Source: Apophysomyces variabilis
Lineage: Eukaryota; Mucoromycota; Mucoromycetes; Mucorales; Mucoraceae
Length of the DNA: 64,000 bases
Reading direction: 5' to 3'
NCBI GenBank assembly: GCA_002749535.1
Contig: MZZL01000408.1
Location: forward strand, 542,693 to 606,692
Part shown: piece by piece, positions 22,314 through 34,154 of the stretch
How positions within the stretch are numbered: position 1 is the first letter of the stretch
Layout of the letters: every line of letters starts with the position of its first letter
Translations under genes and position numbers: made by a program
Notes under the pieces: model-generated
The model's input: the letters and a program-made list of their open reading frames with translations, nothing else
What the model was told of the DNA's origin: nothing
Databases searched by the model: none

Positions 22314-24189
22314 ATGGGGCTCGCCGAGAACTTGCTTCTCTTCACATTTTCCATTATGCCAACCTTTGCATCGGTTTGCAAATTTATACTGGCAATCACG
22401 TTTTGTCTTATACAAACCAGTACCGCACAACGCTTTGTGCGCCAGGACGTTGAAGCCTACCCTCAAATTTCCTGTCCCGGTCGCCAAGACCAGGGGCCTC
22501 AAAGTCCTCTTAAATATCACGAAGGTCTGGCTTCGGATGATTTGATTACTTTTTCGCATGCAGCTTTTCCAGAATATGGTATACGTTACAAATCAACTTC
22601 CCTTTGCGATCCAAATGTGAAACAGGTAAACTGTTCAGCCGTTGTAGTGCGAGCTGCTCCACACTGATAACGACATACCCATTAGATCAGTGGGTATTTG
22701 GATATTAGCACAGACAAGCACCTTTTTTTCTGGTTCTTTGAATCGCGAAACAAACCCAAGGAAGATCCGTTGGTCCTTTGGTTGAACGGTGGCCCTGGTT
22801 GCTCCTCCTTGACCGGACTAATGATGGAACTTGGGCAAGTGCTTTATAGAATGTACCTTATGGCTTTGTTTGGTTTAATTAACAAAAGATAATGCCTTTA
22901 GACCCTGTACTATCAATAAGGATGGTACCGGCACAGATATTAACAAGTACTCCTGGATTAACAACGCGAACATGATCTTCTTAGACCAGGTGAGCATGCC
23001 ATGGCTGTTACGTGGAACATACAATATTCAAGACAAAAACCATAGCCTGTCAATACCGGCTACTCGTATGGAACGGGTTATGTTATTTCAAGCGATCAAG
23101 CGGCCAACGATGTCTATGCTTTTCTTCAACTGTTCTTCAAAAAGTACCCCGAATACTCTAAGCTTGACTTCCACGTTGCCGGAGAGTCATGTAAGCATTT
23201 TTCAAACAGACAAATGAAAGATTAACTTACAAACCTTTGTCTAGATGCCGGTCACTATATTCCTGCTATTGGCGAGGTCCTATTTAAACGAAATAAGGGC
23301 ATCTATCCAACAACGAACTTAAAATTGTATGCTTCTACCTTAACGTTGATCAACCTCAAAAGTCTCATGATCGGTAACGGTCTGACAGATCCTCTGTCAC
23401 AAAATAAGTACTACGGACAAATGGCTTGTAAGAACTCGTATGAGCCGGTACTGGACGAATCCTTGTGTGAGATGATGGAACTTTTCTACAATGCCACGTC
23501 CTCCTACATTGAAAACTGCTACAAGCTTGGGGACAATTGTCATTGCGAGTTGGCCGAGGTGGTAGCAAAGGATCAGCTGAAATGGTATTCTTCTGACTCC
23601 GGACGGAGCGCGTATGATGTTCGCAAGAAATGTGCCAAAGAAGGTAATGTAGTTGTTGCCATTTGTATATTGGCTAAAACTGACCATGGATATTTTATGT
23701 TTAGACCAATGTTATCCACTGATACCAATGATGAAAAAGTTTTTAAACCGTAAAGACATTAAGAAGTTTCTCGGAGTGGACCAAAACATCGAGTACGATA
23801 ATTGCAATGTTGACATCTCCGTTAACTTTAAAACTACTGGAGATTGGATGCGTCCTTCTATGGATAAACTTCCTCCTCTTTTGGATAACGGTATCCGTGT
23901 GCTCATTTACGCCGGTGATGCCGACTACATATGCAACTGGATGGGGAACAAGGCCTGGACCAAGGCACTTCGTTGGAGCGGCAGTAACAAATTTGTTACT
24001 GCCAAAGATGTCGAATGGATCTCGCCCACGACAAAGAAGAAGATTGGCGAACTGCGGATGACACCCGATAATCGTTTTGCTTTCTTGCGTGTTTATGAAG
24101 CAGGTCACTTTGTTCCCTATGACCAACCAGAACATGCTCTGGATATGTTCAAGGCATGGATCAGAAAGCAAGCAATGCCATCTGCTTAA
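22314..24189 (+). CDS. Serine carboxypeptidase (S10, carboxypeptidase Y-like)
   Basis: Six exons (22314-22625, 22686-22834, 22902-22989, 23046-23190, 23245-23643, 23705-24189) give 525 aa. A hydrophobic N-terminus acts as a signal peptide; the second ATG at 22356 ([16 protein letters not shown]) gives an even cleaner one. Family landmarks are [31 protein letters not shown], catalytic Ser in HVAGESYAGHYIP (split by an intron), [13 protein letters not shown], catalytic Asp in [14 protein letters not shown] and catalytic His in [17 protein letters not shown]. The enzyme removes C-terminal residues at acidic pH, in the vacuole or outside the cell. Exon 2 ends with a GC donor (GCAAGT), so intron 22835-22901 is GC-AG. 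A ~10-residue insertion near residue 270 ([14 protein letters not shown]) is unusual. Confidence 0.93.
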
Positions 24190-27100
24190 AGATATGGCGG
24201 ACTCTACTAGCGTCTTCACTGTCTGGTCAGCGTAAGAAGACCATGTATCGTCATGTTTTGATTAGAAAAGCAGATAAAAAGATTTGTGCGGTTTTTCAGT
24301 GTATCCCATCTTTCATATAAGTGTCCGTAAGATCAGATATGTTTGTATTTGGCTGGTTGCACCTGTGGTTAGAAGGACGATCATGTCTTATAGTGAACCT
24401 TGTCCTCCAGCGGCACTTGGAAAAGACCCATTATCTTGCAACACAAAAACTTTAAGCCCTCCTTTATGGTGTGCTACCTGGCAACCATTGGCTGCTGCCT
24501 TTACTCAGCCAATTCATTTAAGCATCAAAACTGGCAAATGGTCTAACATGGGGTTTTATGGTTATCGTGTGCAACCAGTCAGGGTACGGCCAATACTTTC
24601 CTCAAACAAAAATAATCCGTTTTGCAAGTAATAATTAAGATTTAAATCCATAATCAAGTGTCTTGTTTGCTACTGACCATGGACTCTTATAGCTTTCATT
24701 TTCTGTACGTTAAGCCTTCCGCCTTTTTTGGATGATGTGTCATCAGCAACGTACTGCATATGGATAAATTGCATAGTTGCAAATCAGTATCGGATTCATC
24801 TCGGCCAAAGAGCAATACATCAATAAATGTCTATAGATTTAGGTTATCAATGACAATCAAGAGATAATTCCTCGTCAGTTTAATGGAAACGAGAGCAGAT
24901 GTTTGCTAGCGCGCGTATCACCCTTGATGCTATCAGTTCCGCGCGGATCGGAATTTGGAATTGCTATGAATATGTGCCACGCATTGGGAAATGTTAATGA
25001 ATCCATAAAGAACCTTGTGAATCCATTACTGTTTTGTTGGATACGATCAGGCTTGTCATTAAAAGACCAGTGGTCACCTATGTCATCCCTGGCTTGTCTA
25101 AATAAGGACGTTTGTGATACATGCTGCATTAGCGGGAAATACGCTTATATGTATTGCGAACTAATACTAGCGCTCAAGAAAGAGCGAGTCATGGTCTGTA
25201 ATTATGGTGATTTGCGAAAAGCAGCCTAACTAATAGACAAAGGCTAGGATAGTGTATGCATAAACACTAGATCAGTGCTTTAGACATGTCTGGATCAATC
25301 TGTTCCTTTTCTTGAAAATTGATATTTGTTCAAAGTTAGATTGCTAATGTGATACGTTGAACCAAGTGTTGAAGTGGATTTGATCAAAGAGTTGGCTCTT
25401 CTTTCCTTGTCCATCAAATGTGAGCTAGGCTGCGTCTGCCTTTAACCAATGGCCATGGATGTATTTCCACATGACTCTTGCATCCTATAGAGAGATACGA
25501 ATGAGGTTGCGTCAATGGCGCGCCATAAAAAGACGTCCACTATCCATAACATGACGTTTGCTATAGCAAGTTTCGACCGGCTGAGCAACCATGACAATGA
25601 GTTAAACAGGATTTGTGACTTTGTATCAAAATTTCGCGCCATAGTAACAGAATGTTCCCTTCTTCTCCCCGCTAGAACCGTTGATACTTTTGCCTTTTCC
25701 TATAGCTTTTTTTTTACTTTCTGTTTTTCTAGCGTTCCTACATTGGATTTGGGTGTTCCGCCTGTCAGTGCGGGTATCGGACATCGATAATATCTCAGCA
25801 ACTATGCACCCACAGACCAGATCATTGTCCACATTGTGTACGACGTCGGGCCCGATTGAGGAACATACCTTAATAGGATCGATCTCTAATTTTTCTTATG
25901 CTGATTGACTCGTACGAATAGTTAGGATCATGTTAAAGTGGGAATGGTGAATCTGGAAAGAAAAAATATCTGACAGAAAACCAAAAAAACTTTTCTCCGA
26001 GAAGTATTGTATGCTATTCGTATAGGCAAACACAACGGGTTGACTTGGAACAAAAGAAACAAAAAGGTTCGTGCATTGTTTAAGCGGCGATTGTACTCTA
26101 ATTGTTCATAATACCACATATACCTAAGAAATTCAAACAAAAGGGATCGAGATTTGTGTAGTATCGGGAAAAAGTGGGGTAGATTTGGGAAAAGCGAATC
26201 GTATGATAAAAATTCAACCGTAGGACAGCCGAGGGTGAGGGACAGAAAGTTGAAACACCGGCTGAACGTGCCTTGTTTCCACATGGAATGAAAGGTAACA
26301 CATGACCTTTTTTGGGAAGAGATCATCGTACCGTCCCTCTCTTTGCCCAGGCCATGTAAAGTTGGTCTGTGAAAAGTATGATAAGGCGGGGTTGTCACTC
26401 GTCCTACCCATAGAAACAAAGCATAGCAACGTACACACTAAATCTTACTTTTTGAAAGAAACAAAAAGAAAAAAGTGAAAAAGGGAAATGGAAGGGTCGG
26501 CTTATCTTCGTACGCCAATTTTCACACGGCCTTTTGGTTGATTTTCTTATTATTAAGGGATTTTTCCGACATCGATGTCAGAATGAACCACAGGACCGCC
26601 ACCTTATTTGGTGCTTTGTGATTTCACATGGCACACCATCGCTCAGCAATGATCGATACACGTGGCGGCTTGTTATCTGGGGACTGTTTCTTTTCTCCAA
26701 GCTTTTTTAACTTGGGAGAAAGTAAAGTGGTTCGAGTGATGATCATTTGAAAGAGCACAGAAAAGAAAAAGGAAGGGTAGCCAATCATTGGAGTGCAACT
26801 AAGCAACGATAGAAAAGAGTCCGATTTTCCTGACAGTTCAAATATCGTTTTCCCGGGATGATCTTTTAAGTGCACCTTTGTTTGGTCCGCTGTGGGTTTT
26901 TTTTATGTTCTCCGTGCCTGGGCGGACTATGAACCTTTCGGCCGTTCACGGAATGAAGGTTTTATGTTGGGTCACAAGAGAAGCCTAATGGTCGGCTTCT
27001 TTAGAGTCATAGAAAAGGACTATTTTAGGCAAATATGATATAGGAAATAAAGATGTGTAAGGGTAAGTATAGGGATGAAGTAGTTCTTTGGGTTCTGTTT

Positions 27101-27490
27101 TCTTTTTCATCTCTTTGGTGATTCATGGGTGACACAATCCCGTCATTACACATCTCCTTCTCAATTCTGAACCAACGGGCCGATTGAAACCCAGCATTGT
27201 CTTAATCCATAAGATTTTCGTCTCGGTGGCTCATCCTACTCCGGACTTTTTCTTATATATCTTCGCGTCTTCCTTTCAACCATTGTTTCCCAATTTTCGA
27301 AGCATTCACTTGTTCACCGTCCTCCTAACATTTGCATGATCCATCCACCTTTGTTCTGTTACGACACTGTTATTTATCCCATTTGATCCTTCTCTCTTTT
27401 TCTTATTCTTTCATTCCCAATCATTCTAAACGAAGAAAAGGATCTTTTGCTTTCTTATACTTGATATATATATTGAGATATTTCTCTATC
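24190..27490. other. Long intergenic region upstream of the polyQ gene
   Basis: About 3.3 kb with only short frames on both strands (for example 24284-24631, 24903-25229, 25515-25790 on plus and 25928-26419 on minus). None shows a family motif, and I could not join them by good splice sites. The last few hundred bases are T/C-rich, as in a promoter with a long 5' leader. Decayed coding sequence or a non-coding RNA gene remains possible. Confidence 0.5.
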
Positions 27491-29688
27491 ATGACCTCCC
27501 TCGACCCTTCGCTTACATCCTTGTTGCTCCAAGATATTATAAACGCACCGGCCAAGGCAGAAGATCTATTGGATCGCTTGACTTCCGATCAGATCCTTAT
27601 GATTGAATCAACTATCAATCGGGTGAAGAGAAGAAAGTTGGACAGACAAGAGTCACAGCAACAAGAACAATTGAAACAACAACAACAACAACAACAACAA
27701 CCATCACCTGCAGTCCCTCCACCAGCAGCAACAACACAAGATCCTACAACAGCAGCAGCGGCGGCCATCGCCAATGCTCTTGCTGCTGCAATGACCTCTG
27801 CAGCTTTGCAGACGCCTCCACCTCCGCCCACAAACGCGCTGAAACCATCCCTAAACGCGACATCAAACGAACCCGTTGCCGAGGTTCGTGATGGTGTTGA
27901 ATGGGTCTCCTTTGTCTATTCGCACAATCGAACCCTTAAGCGTTATTCTATCCGTACAGATATCTCCACCGTCTCGCTGGATTCCATCGATGAAAAGTTT
28001 AAGACTGATAATTGTGTAAGTAGTGACTCGTGATTTGGGATTTTTTTTGGGCAGTGGGGGAGATCTCCGGTTCCGACTTACAAGTTCTCCGCTAGCCTCT
28101 CATGAGACAGCGCGGATAAAGCTTTAAGACGGGTACCCCGCAATCCAGAACTGGGGCCGGAAAAAGTGAAACTTGGAGCGTTTTGGAATTTTTCGAAAAT
28201 TGAAACGTGTCTCTCTTTTTTTTTCTTGTTTGTCCAAAAAATCATTACAGGTATATCCTCGAGCCAATCTGCCTAAGGAAGAGTATAAAGGAAATCGATG
28301 GGCGTATGAAACAGAATGCAATGTATTAGGATGGAAATTAGCCTGGTTGAATGCAGCAGACATTTCTGGTAAACGAGGATTGATTCAGCGTGCAGTGGAT
28401 TCCTATCGCAACCGGTATCCAAGCATGCGCTCGAGACGAGTGGCTCGTCAAGAAAAGTTGCTTAATGGCACTTTGAGAAAACGAAAGAATCGTGAAGGAC
28501 ACCCCGAAGAAGAAACTCTTTCTGATTTGTCGGCTTCCTTATCATCCTCTTTGGCCGCTTATCCAACATTGACCGAGCCAACACCCTCTACTCTGGCAGC
28601 TGCAACAGTGAAGCCAGCACATCATCCAAAGACAATTGCCATAGACGATGCAGCAACGAATACCCGCTTCCGTATCAAGATCAATGTTGAAAATGTACAT
28701 TTGGATGAGATTAATGAAGAATTCCGTAAAGCCAACTGCGCGTTTCCAAGAGCAGTGGCCGCAAATCCTGATCAATATGCGGGAGGTCGTACAAGATGGT
28801 TAGAGGAAACCATGTGTAACGAGCTTGGTTGGAAATTGGTAAGCCTTTTTTGATTTGGCCAAAGGGTTGTACCAAAAGAGGGGACGAAAATCTGACCTGA
28901 TTCTTTCACAGGCGTGGCTGAATCCAAGATTGCTGGCGGGGAAGAAAAATCTCTTACAACGCGCACTTGACGTGTATCGCGGTAAATTCATGCCAGCACT
29001 GCAACCTCGCAAACATTCTACGCGAGCACCACCTATTGCACCACCCAATTCTTCTCGCGCAGCTCAGCCTGCATTAAGTCAGTTGCTATCCCTTCCGACC
29101 ATGCCGACGCCCCTGACTGCCTCAGCATTATCAGCACAGGACGCTTTGTTTGCGAAGGAAGGTAAAGCAATGGTGGGTTCCCCAGCATTATCATGTATCA
29201 GTGGAACGACGGCTTCGCTTGATTTTGGAGACTGTTTCTCGCTGGCCGATGAAGCATCTACAACCACCTTGAACGACTCAATCTTGGCAAACGAGAAAGA
29301 CGATGATGCAGAAGAAGGAGAGGCTATGTACCCTGTATGTGATCTATTTGGCAGTGAACCTTTCCAGCATCCTCTCTTGCCTTGTGATGAATCCAGCACC
29401 ACTGTCAGCTGCTCATCCTCGGCATGCACACCCAGTCCACCCGCCAGCTCAGACTTCTTTGGCCTGGCAGCCGATAGTGACCTCTATGATTCCTTTATGC
29501 TCCCGCCCGTCAACGACTCCTTTATGCTACTTGATAACCATCATGACGAGGCCATGGAAACCAAGTATTATGATCCTTTGGCATCACCCTCTCTGCCGTC
29601 CAGCGCTGTGCAGCAGGACCTGGTAAAATTGGAAGAAGATCTTCGTGACGGATTTGCTGCTGGACATCTGCTGGACCCTCTCTTCTGA
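27491..29688 (+). CDS. PolyQ protein with tandem 'DUF8032-like' domains, putative regulator
   Basis: Three exons (27491-28015, 28251-28838, 28912-29688) give 629 aa. Residues ~1-55 are helical, then a Gln run (about 20 Gln in 30 residues), Pro and poly-Ala stretches. Two related ~85-residue domains follow. Domain 1 has DGVEWVSFVYSHNRTLKRYS, then YKGNRWAYETECNVLGWKLAWLN and KRGLIQRAVDSYRNRYP. Domain 2 has TRFRIKINVENVHLDEINEEF, then GGRTRWLEETMCNELGWKLAWLN and KKNLLQRALDVYRGKF. The C-terminal ~230 residues are acidic, Ser/Pro-rich and disordered, like an activation region. I believe this domain is the fungal DUF8032, but that is from memory. A transcription-factor role is inferred from composition only. 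The in-frame ATG near 27335 is probably in the leader. Confidence 0.8.
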
Positions 29689-30542
29689 AAACCAAAAAAA
29701 AACATCAAAAAACAGAAAAGTTCTTTTACTTTTTATCTTCCACCCTCCTCCTTATGTACGCTCCTTTGTTCATCACTAATAGTTTTGTAAATAATTTATC
29801 TGTGTGTGTAGTGTCTTTTTCTATTTTTCTTTCTATTTTTTTTATTTTTTTTTCTTTTTCTTTTCAAAGCATGAAAAAAAGAACAGTGGATAGCCGTCGT
29901 GTAATCATGAATCATGAACAAAGTAAAAATGCTAAAAAAAGCCTTATGAGCCGTTTTCTTGCAACCCAAAGTCTTTCATCTGTGACTGTCGTGCGGGCCA
30001 CTCCTTCTTTTGACAGCCCACAAAACTTTTCGGTTGGTGATGGTGCGTACTAAGAAACAGCTTACGGAGGGAGGAAGGCAGACAACAGATATCCATTCAG
30101 TTCAAGGTAAATAAATCCACGAACTTTGAGAATGGAGCAGACCAAAGGACATGATGCTCTGTCTTATCGGTCTCCGCCACTCCGAACATCTATGCCGCCC
30201 TCCCATGCACCTAATGCAACGCGCCCATGAATAAACGAAATATTAGGGAATGACCAAACCACATCATGTTCGCCTTTTCCTGAAATTTATCCAGCGTGGC
30301 TTTTCAGCCCGGTTCCTCAACCGATTCAGGTACCTGATAAAAACGCGTCTTACTTTCCTCCCGCCTCACTTATGACAAAAATTGGCTGTCAGCCGAAACC
30401 CCTAGAAGAGCCGATAAGGTACTCAACCTAACCTACTTTAACAGATTTCAGCTCTCGTTGCTTATTAAGCATATTTAGTCAACCAGCCATACGATTTCCG
30501 TTAACCAACAATCCTTTGTCTACAACAAACAAAATCAGGGCC
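29689..30542. other. Intergenic region
   Basis: It opens with A-rich then T-rich 3' UTR-like sequence; the remainder is probably the promoter of the SANT-like gene. A short frame at 29754-30053 has no supporting features. Confidence 0.6.
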
Positions 30543-32142
30543 ATGTTTGGCTATCTCACTGACGAAGAAATTAAAGAAATCTTGATGGATTGTCAAAACA
30601 ATGAGGTTTATATAAGACAATACCGAAGGGGATTTAAGCGAAAATTAAATAACAATAACGGTTTATATACAGGATGAAGCCATGTTACGACTTATTACCC
30701 AAACAGATTACCTCACACGGATCCGCAATGTCGTGGCTACAAAATACCCAGCGCCGAAGTTATTACCCATTGCTCCGAAACAGCAAGTGGAAGAAAAGAT
30801 GTCAAAACGTAAGTTTCTTTAACCGATACTAATTATGTATTGAGAATCGCCCTATGTTTGTATAGCAACAAATACCTGTACACAACCTGAACAACCAAAA
30901 CCTCTTCAAGAAGCACCAGCACCAGCACCAAAGGCGGATCCGCCTGTTCCTAAGACGCTTATCAAACAAACAAAGGAGGAACCAAGGAAAAAGTAAGAGG
31001 TATAAAGATGATATAACGTGACTAATGAGAAGATTTTATGGTGAAAAGACAATCGCACTCTGTAGGTCGTTTAGCCCTAGATGACGCTTTGAAGCAAGTA
31101 GATAAGACGAAGGACCCCAAACAGGCGTTCGATGGGTGGTCACAAGCACGGATCCGAGCATACCAAATGATCGATCAAAATCCCAACAGTTATTATTATC
31201 GGTTTAACGCACCTGGGGAAGAGCAGCGTAAAGGGCCATGGTCTGAGACCGAAAAGGCCTTGTTTTTCTCACGACTGAAAGAAATGGGCGCAAATACACA
31301 ATGGGGGATATTTTCTATGTCGATTCCTGGACGCGTGGGATACCAGGTGGGTTTTTTGCAGGCTCGAAACACGAAAGCATGAAGCTGATAGCCAACATTT
31401 TCGTTTACAGTGTTCCAATTTTTACCGGTTATTAATTGAAACTAACCAAGTTCAGGACCCAAATTACGTCTTGGATGAGAAAGGCAAAGCACATTATCTT
31501 TTTGACAAAAAAAGTGCGGACGGTAAAGTGGAAAAGACGTTTCGGAAGCATAGTAAGCATGGCAGTCGACAAGCACAAGTATTTAACCCGGAGAACCGCC
31601 GAACGAGCGGTAGACGACGTAAAACTGATGAAAGTGATGAAGACGATCCAGATGGCTCTGGAGCATTCACTATGAAGCTACGGACAAAGTCCACAAAAAG
31701 CAGGAAAAAGGAAATTGAAGCAAAACCTGATGAAGTTTTACCTGGTTTTATTGACCCGATTACTCAAAAGCCCGTGCGTAGACCTGCGATTTCCAAGTAC
31801 GGCCATGTAATGGGGTAAACAAAATCATACAAAACGTGAAAAGAAAAAGGAAAGGGAAATAGTACTTTTATAACTATTCCTCTCTAGATATGACAGCTGG
31901 ATGCAATTTCTTGGAGATAACCGGGAAAATGTGTGTCCACTCTCGAAAAAACCGTTAAACACTGACGACATAGGTAACTGTTGTGAGCCAAAAATACATT
32001 ATCTTCTTATTTCATTTCTTAGTGATTTTGACCCATGAAAATATTGAAAGCTACCGGTAAGTATAGTAGATGTAGTTGATCAAGCGAAACGATATATTGT
32101 TAATAACCTTCTTTCGACAGATCAAAGATAGTCAATGCTTGA
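30543..32142 (+). CDS. SANT/Myb-like nuclear protein with C-terminal RING/U-box-like region
   Basis: Eight exons (30543-30605, 30673-30808, 30866-30992, 31049-31346, 31411-31814, 31888-31973, 32023-32056, 32121-32142) give 389 aa with consistent phase. The middle (residues ~155-225) is SANT-like: KGPWSETEKALFFSRLKEMG, WGIFSMSIPGRVGYQCSNFYRLL. After a Lys/Arg/Asp/Glu-rich linker, the C-terminus reads VLPGFIDPITQKPVRRPAIS, KYGHVMGYDSWMQFLG, NVCPLSKKPLNTDDIVILTHEN. That spacing, with hydrophobic and CP residues, resembles a U-box or zinc-less RING, though key metal ligands are absent. A chromatin or ubiquitin role is possible but unproven. Exon 4 uses an AAG acceptor (31048). Confidence 0.78.
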
Positions 32143-32760
32143 AAATTGAAAATGATTTTATGTGAAATATGCCTGTCAAAAATTCAATGGAAGGAAAGAA
32201 AAGAAGAAGCAGCTTAAACGCCGTTTGCCATTTGTTGCTTTTAGAATGGATTTTTGAACTTTCAATCATTTTCTCTGCTTTGTAGACCAAAGATAGGTTT
32301 TTGATATATCGCAGCATTCTTGCCAACGTAGATAACATTCAAAGTCAATTTGTTGGTAAATGCACATTATTTAATGATGCCTAAGGGTATGTTTTATTAA
32401 TGGCCTAATGTTTGTAAAGAGCAATGGGCGAATATAGGACTCGGTGAGTTTTTTTAAGGATATCCATTCTGATTTCATCGAGGGCGTTCTTTTTTAAGAA
32501 CGCGCGTAAGAAATGTCGACATTCGACGCCAGAGCAAAACGGGATGGCATTGTTTAAAACACCAAGGTGATAGCGGGGACTTTATTTCAATTTGTGCAGT
32601 TCTCTGGTTTCCATTTGTGAGAGGGTCAGTCTGTTCGGAACTATGGCTACAAAGCCGCCCTCCGTATCGGCTTTTTAAATTCTAGCCATGGCAAGGAAAA
32701 AAAAAAGTTTTTAGGCGAACTAGGTTTCGTTCATTTTCCTTCTTCTCATTGCTTGAACGT
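32143..32760. other. Intergenic region, promoter of TFIIS
   Basis: A spacer between two plus-strand genes; T-rich close to the TFIIS start. No other feature was seen. Confidence 0.6.
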
Positions 32761-34154
32761 ATGGACTCGGAACAAGTGGTACTGAAGGCTAAGCGAGCCT
32801 TGCTCAAGGCTGCGGATGATGGAAAAACACAGGTAGCTTTTCTCTTTTCTTATTTTGGGTTTGCCAACCTATTTGAGGATCGCATATGAAAGATTTTGAG
32901 GATCCTAGTCATGGCGATTCTTTTCTTTGCGATCTTTAATTTCCTTCTGCATGTTTGAATAGCAAGTCCGGCTAAAAAACATTTGATGACTTGCTGAACA
33001 GGATATACTGGATATCATGGGTCAACTAGGCAAGGTCAAGGCAACGCAAGACCTGTTGAGGGTAAGTTGCCAAAGTCGGGTTTTGCTTTTGGGGCCGTGT
33101 GTGCTCACGTGTTTGTGTGTGCTTTCAAGAAAACCGATATTGGAAAGACCATGTCAAAGATGCGCACCCATCAAAGCACGGAGGTATCACAGAAGGCCAA
33201 GGATATCGTGAAGAAATGGAAACTGGATGTAGCGGGAGAGATGGTGCCTCGTCCTAAACCTAGTCCAAGCCCTAGTCAACGTAAGTTCTTGTACATAAAT
33301 GGGTATATTGTGTATTTATATGCCATGTCCCATACAGCGTCCGGCAATGCTTCGTCCCAAGCATCGACTCCTTCATCCCCAAAAACCCCTACGGAAACCG
33401 GTCCTCCGCGCACGGTAAAGACAGACGAAGTCACCTTCAAATCAACAGGAAATACACCTCGCGACAAGACCATTGAATTGATGTATTCCGCTGTCGGTCT
33501 GGGAAGTTATGCTGGTAAGAAAACGCCGATTCGGGTTTGTGTCGAGGCATGTATTAAGTTCAATTACCTTCTATCAGATTCCAGTCTTTTGTTAAAGCGT
33601 GCCATTGCCATTGAAAATACCCTCTTTTCAGAATTTAAAGCAATTGATGCTGGTTACAAGCAGAAGGCAAGATCATTGGCACTCAATCTAAAGAGCAAGA
33701 CCAACCCATCCCTGAGAGAAAGCGTCGTTAGTGGCGAATTGACCGTAGAGAAACTGTGCACTATGAGTGTGGAGGTAAAAAAAAAAGGCAGAATTAAATC
33801 AAAAAAATGGTACAAGTAAACGAAGGATGACTAATGGATGGGTGACAGGAAATGGCTTCAGAGGATGCGAAAGCGCGTGACCGCAAATTGGCAGAGGAAG
33901 CATTGTTTAAAGCAAGAGGCGCTGGTTCGGCTCAAGCAGAAACAGATATGTTTATGTGTGGAAAATGCAGGACCAGAAAATGCACATATTTCCAGATGCA
34001 AACTCGAAGTGCTGATGAACCGATGACAACTTTCGTTACTTGTGTCACATGTGGAAATCATTGGAAGGTAAAAGAAGATGAAATCAGAGAGAGAGAGTTC
34101 ATATGAGTAACTTTTGGATCTTTCTTTTCCTTGTTCGTCACTTAGTTTTGTTAA
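32761..34154 (+). CDS. dst1: Transcription elongation factor TFIIS
   Basis: Seven exons (32761-32832, 33002-33061, 33130-33280, 33338-33514, 33578-33774, 33849-34067, 34146-34154) give 294 aa. Domain I (LW/TFIIS N-terminal) covers ~1-85 and contains ILDIMGQLGKVKATQDLLR, KTDIGKTMSKMRTH and AKDIVKKWK. A Pro/Ser/Thr linker follows. Domain II (~135-235) has RDKTIELMYSAVGL and IENTLFSEF. The C-terminal zinc ribbon reads MFMCGKCRTRKC, YFQMQTRSADEPMTTFVTC and VTCGNHWKFC: four Cys and the Asp-Glu pair that enters the RNA polymerase II active site to stimulate transcript cleavage. The last coding exon is only nine bases (Phe-Cys-stop). Intron 2 ends in AAG (33129). Confidence 0.95.

Noticed and set aside
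23310..23360. Possible extra short intron (GTATGC...AAAAG) in the carboxypeptidase
   Set aside because: It would be only 36 nt and the frame is open without it; kept as a small insertion instead.
22296..24219. Several minus-strand frames within the carboxypeptidase locus
   Set aside because: The plus strand has full S10 catalytic motifs and consistent exons, so these are antisense shadows.
27589..27831. Cys/Ala/Gly-rich minus-strand frame
   Set aside because: It is the reverse reading of the CAA/GCA repeats in the polyQ gene.
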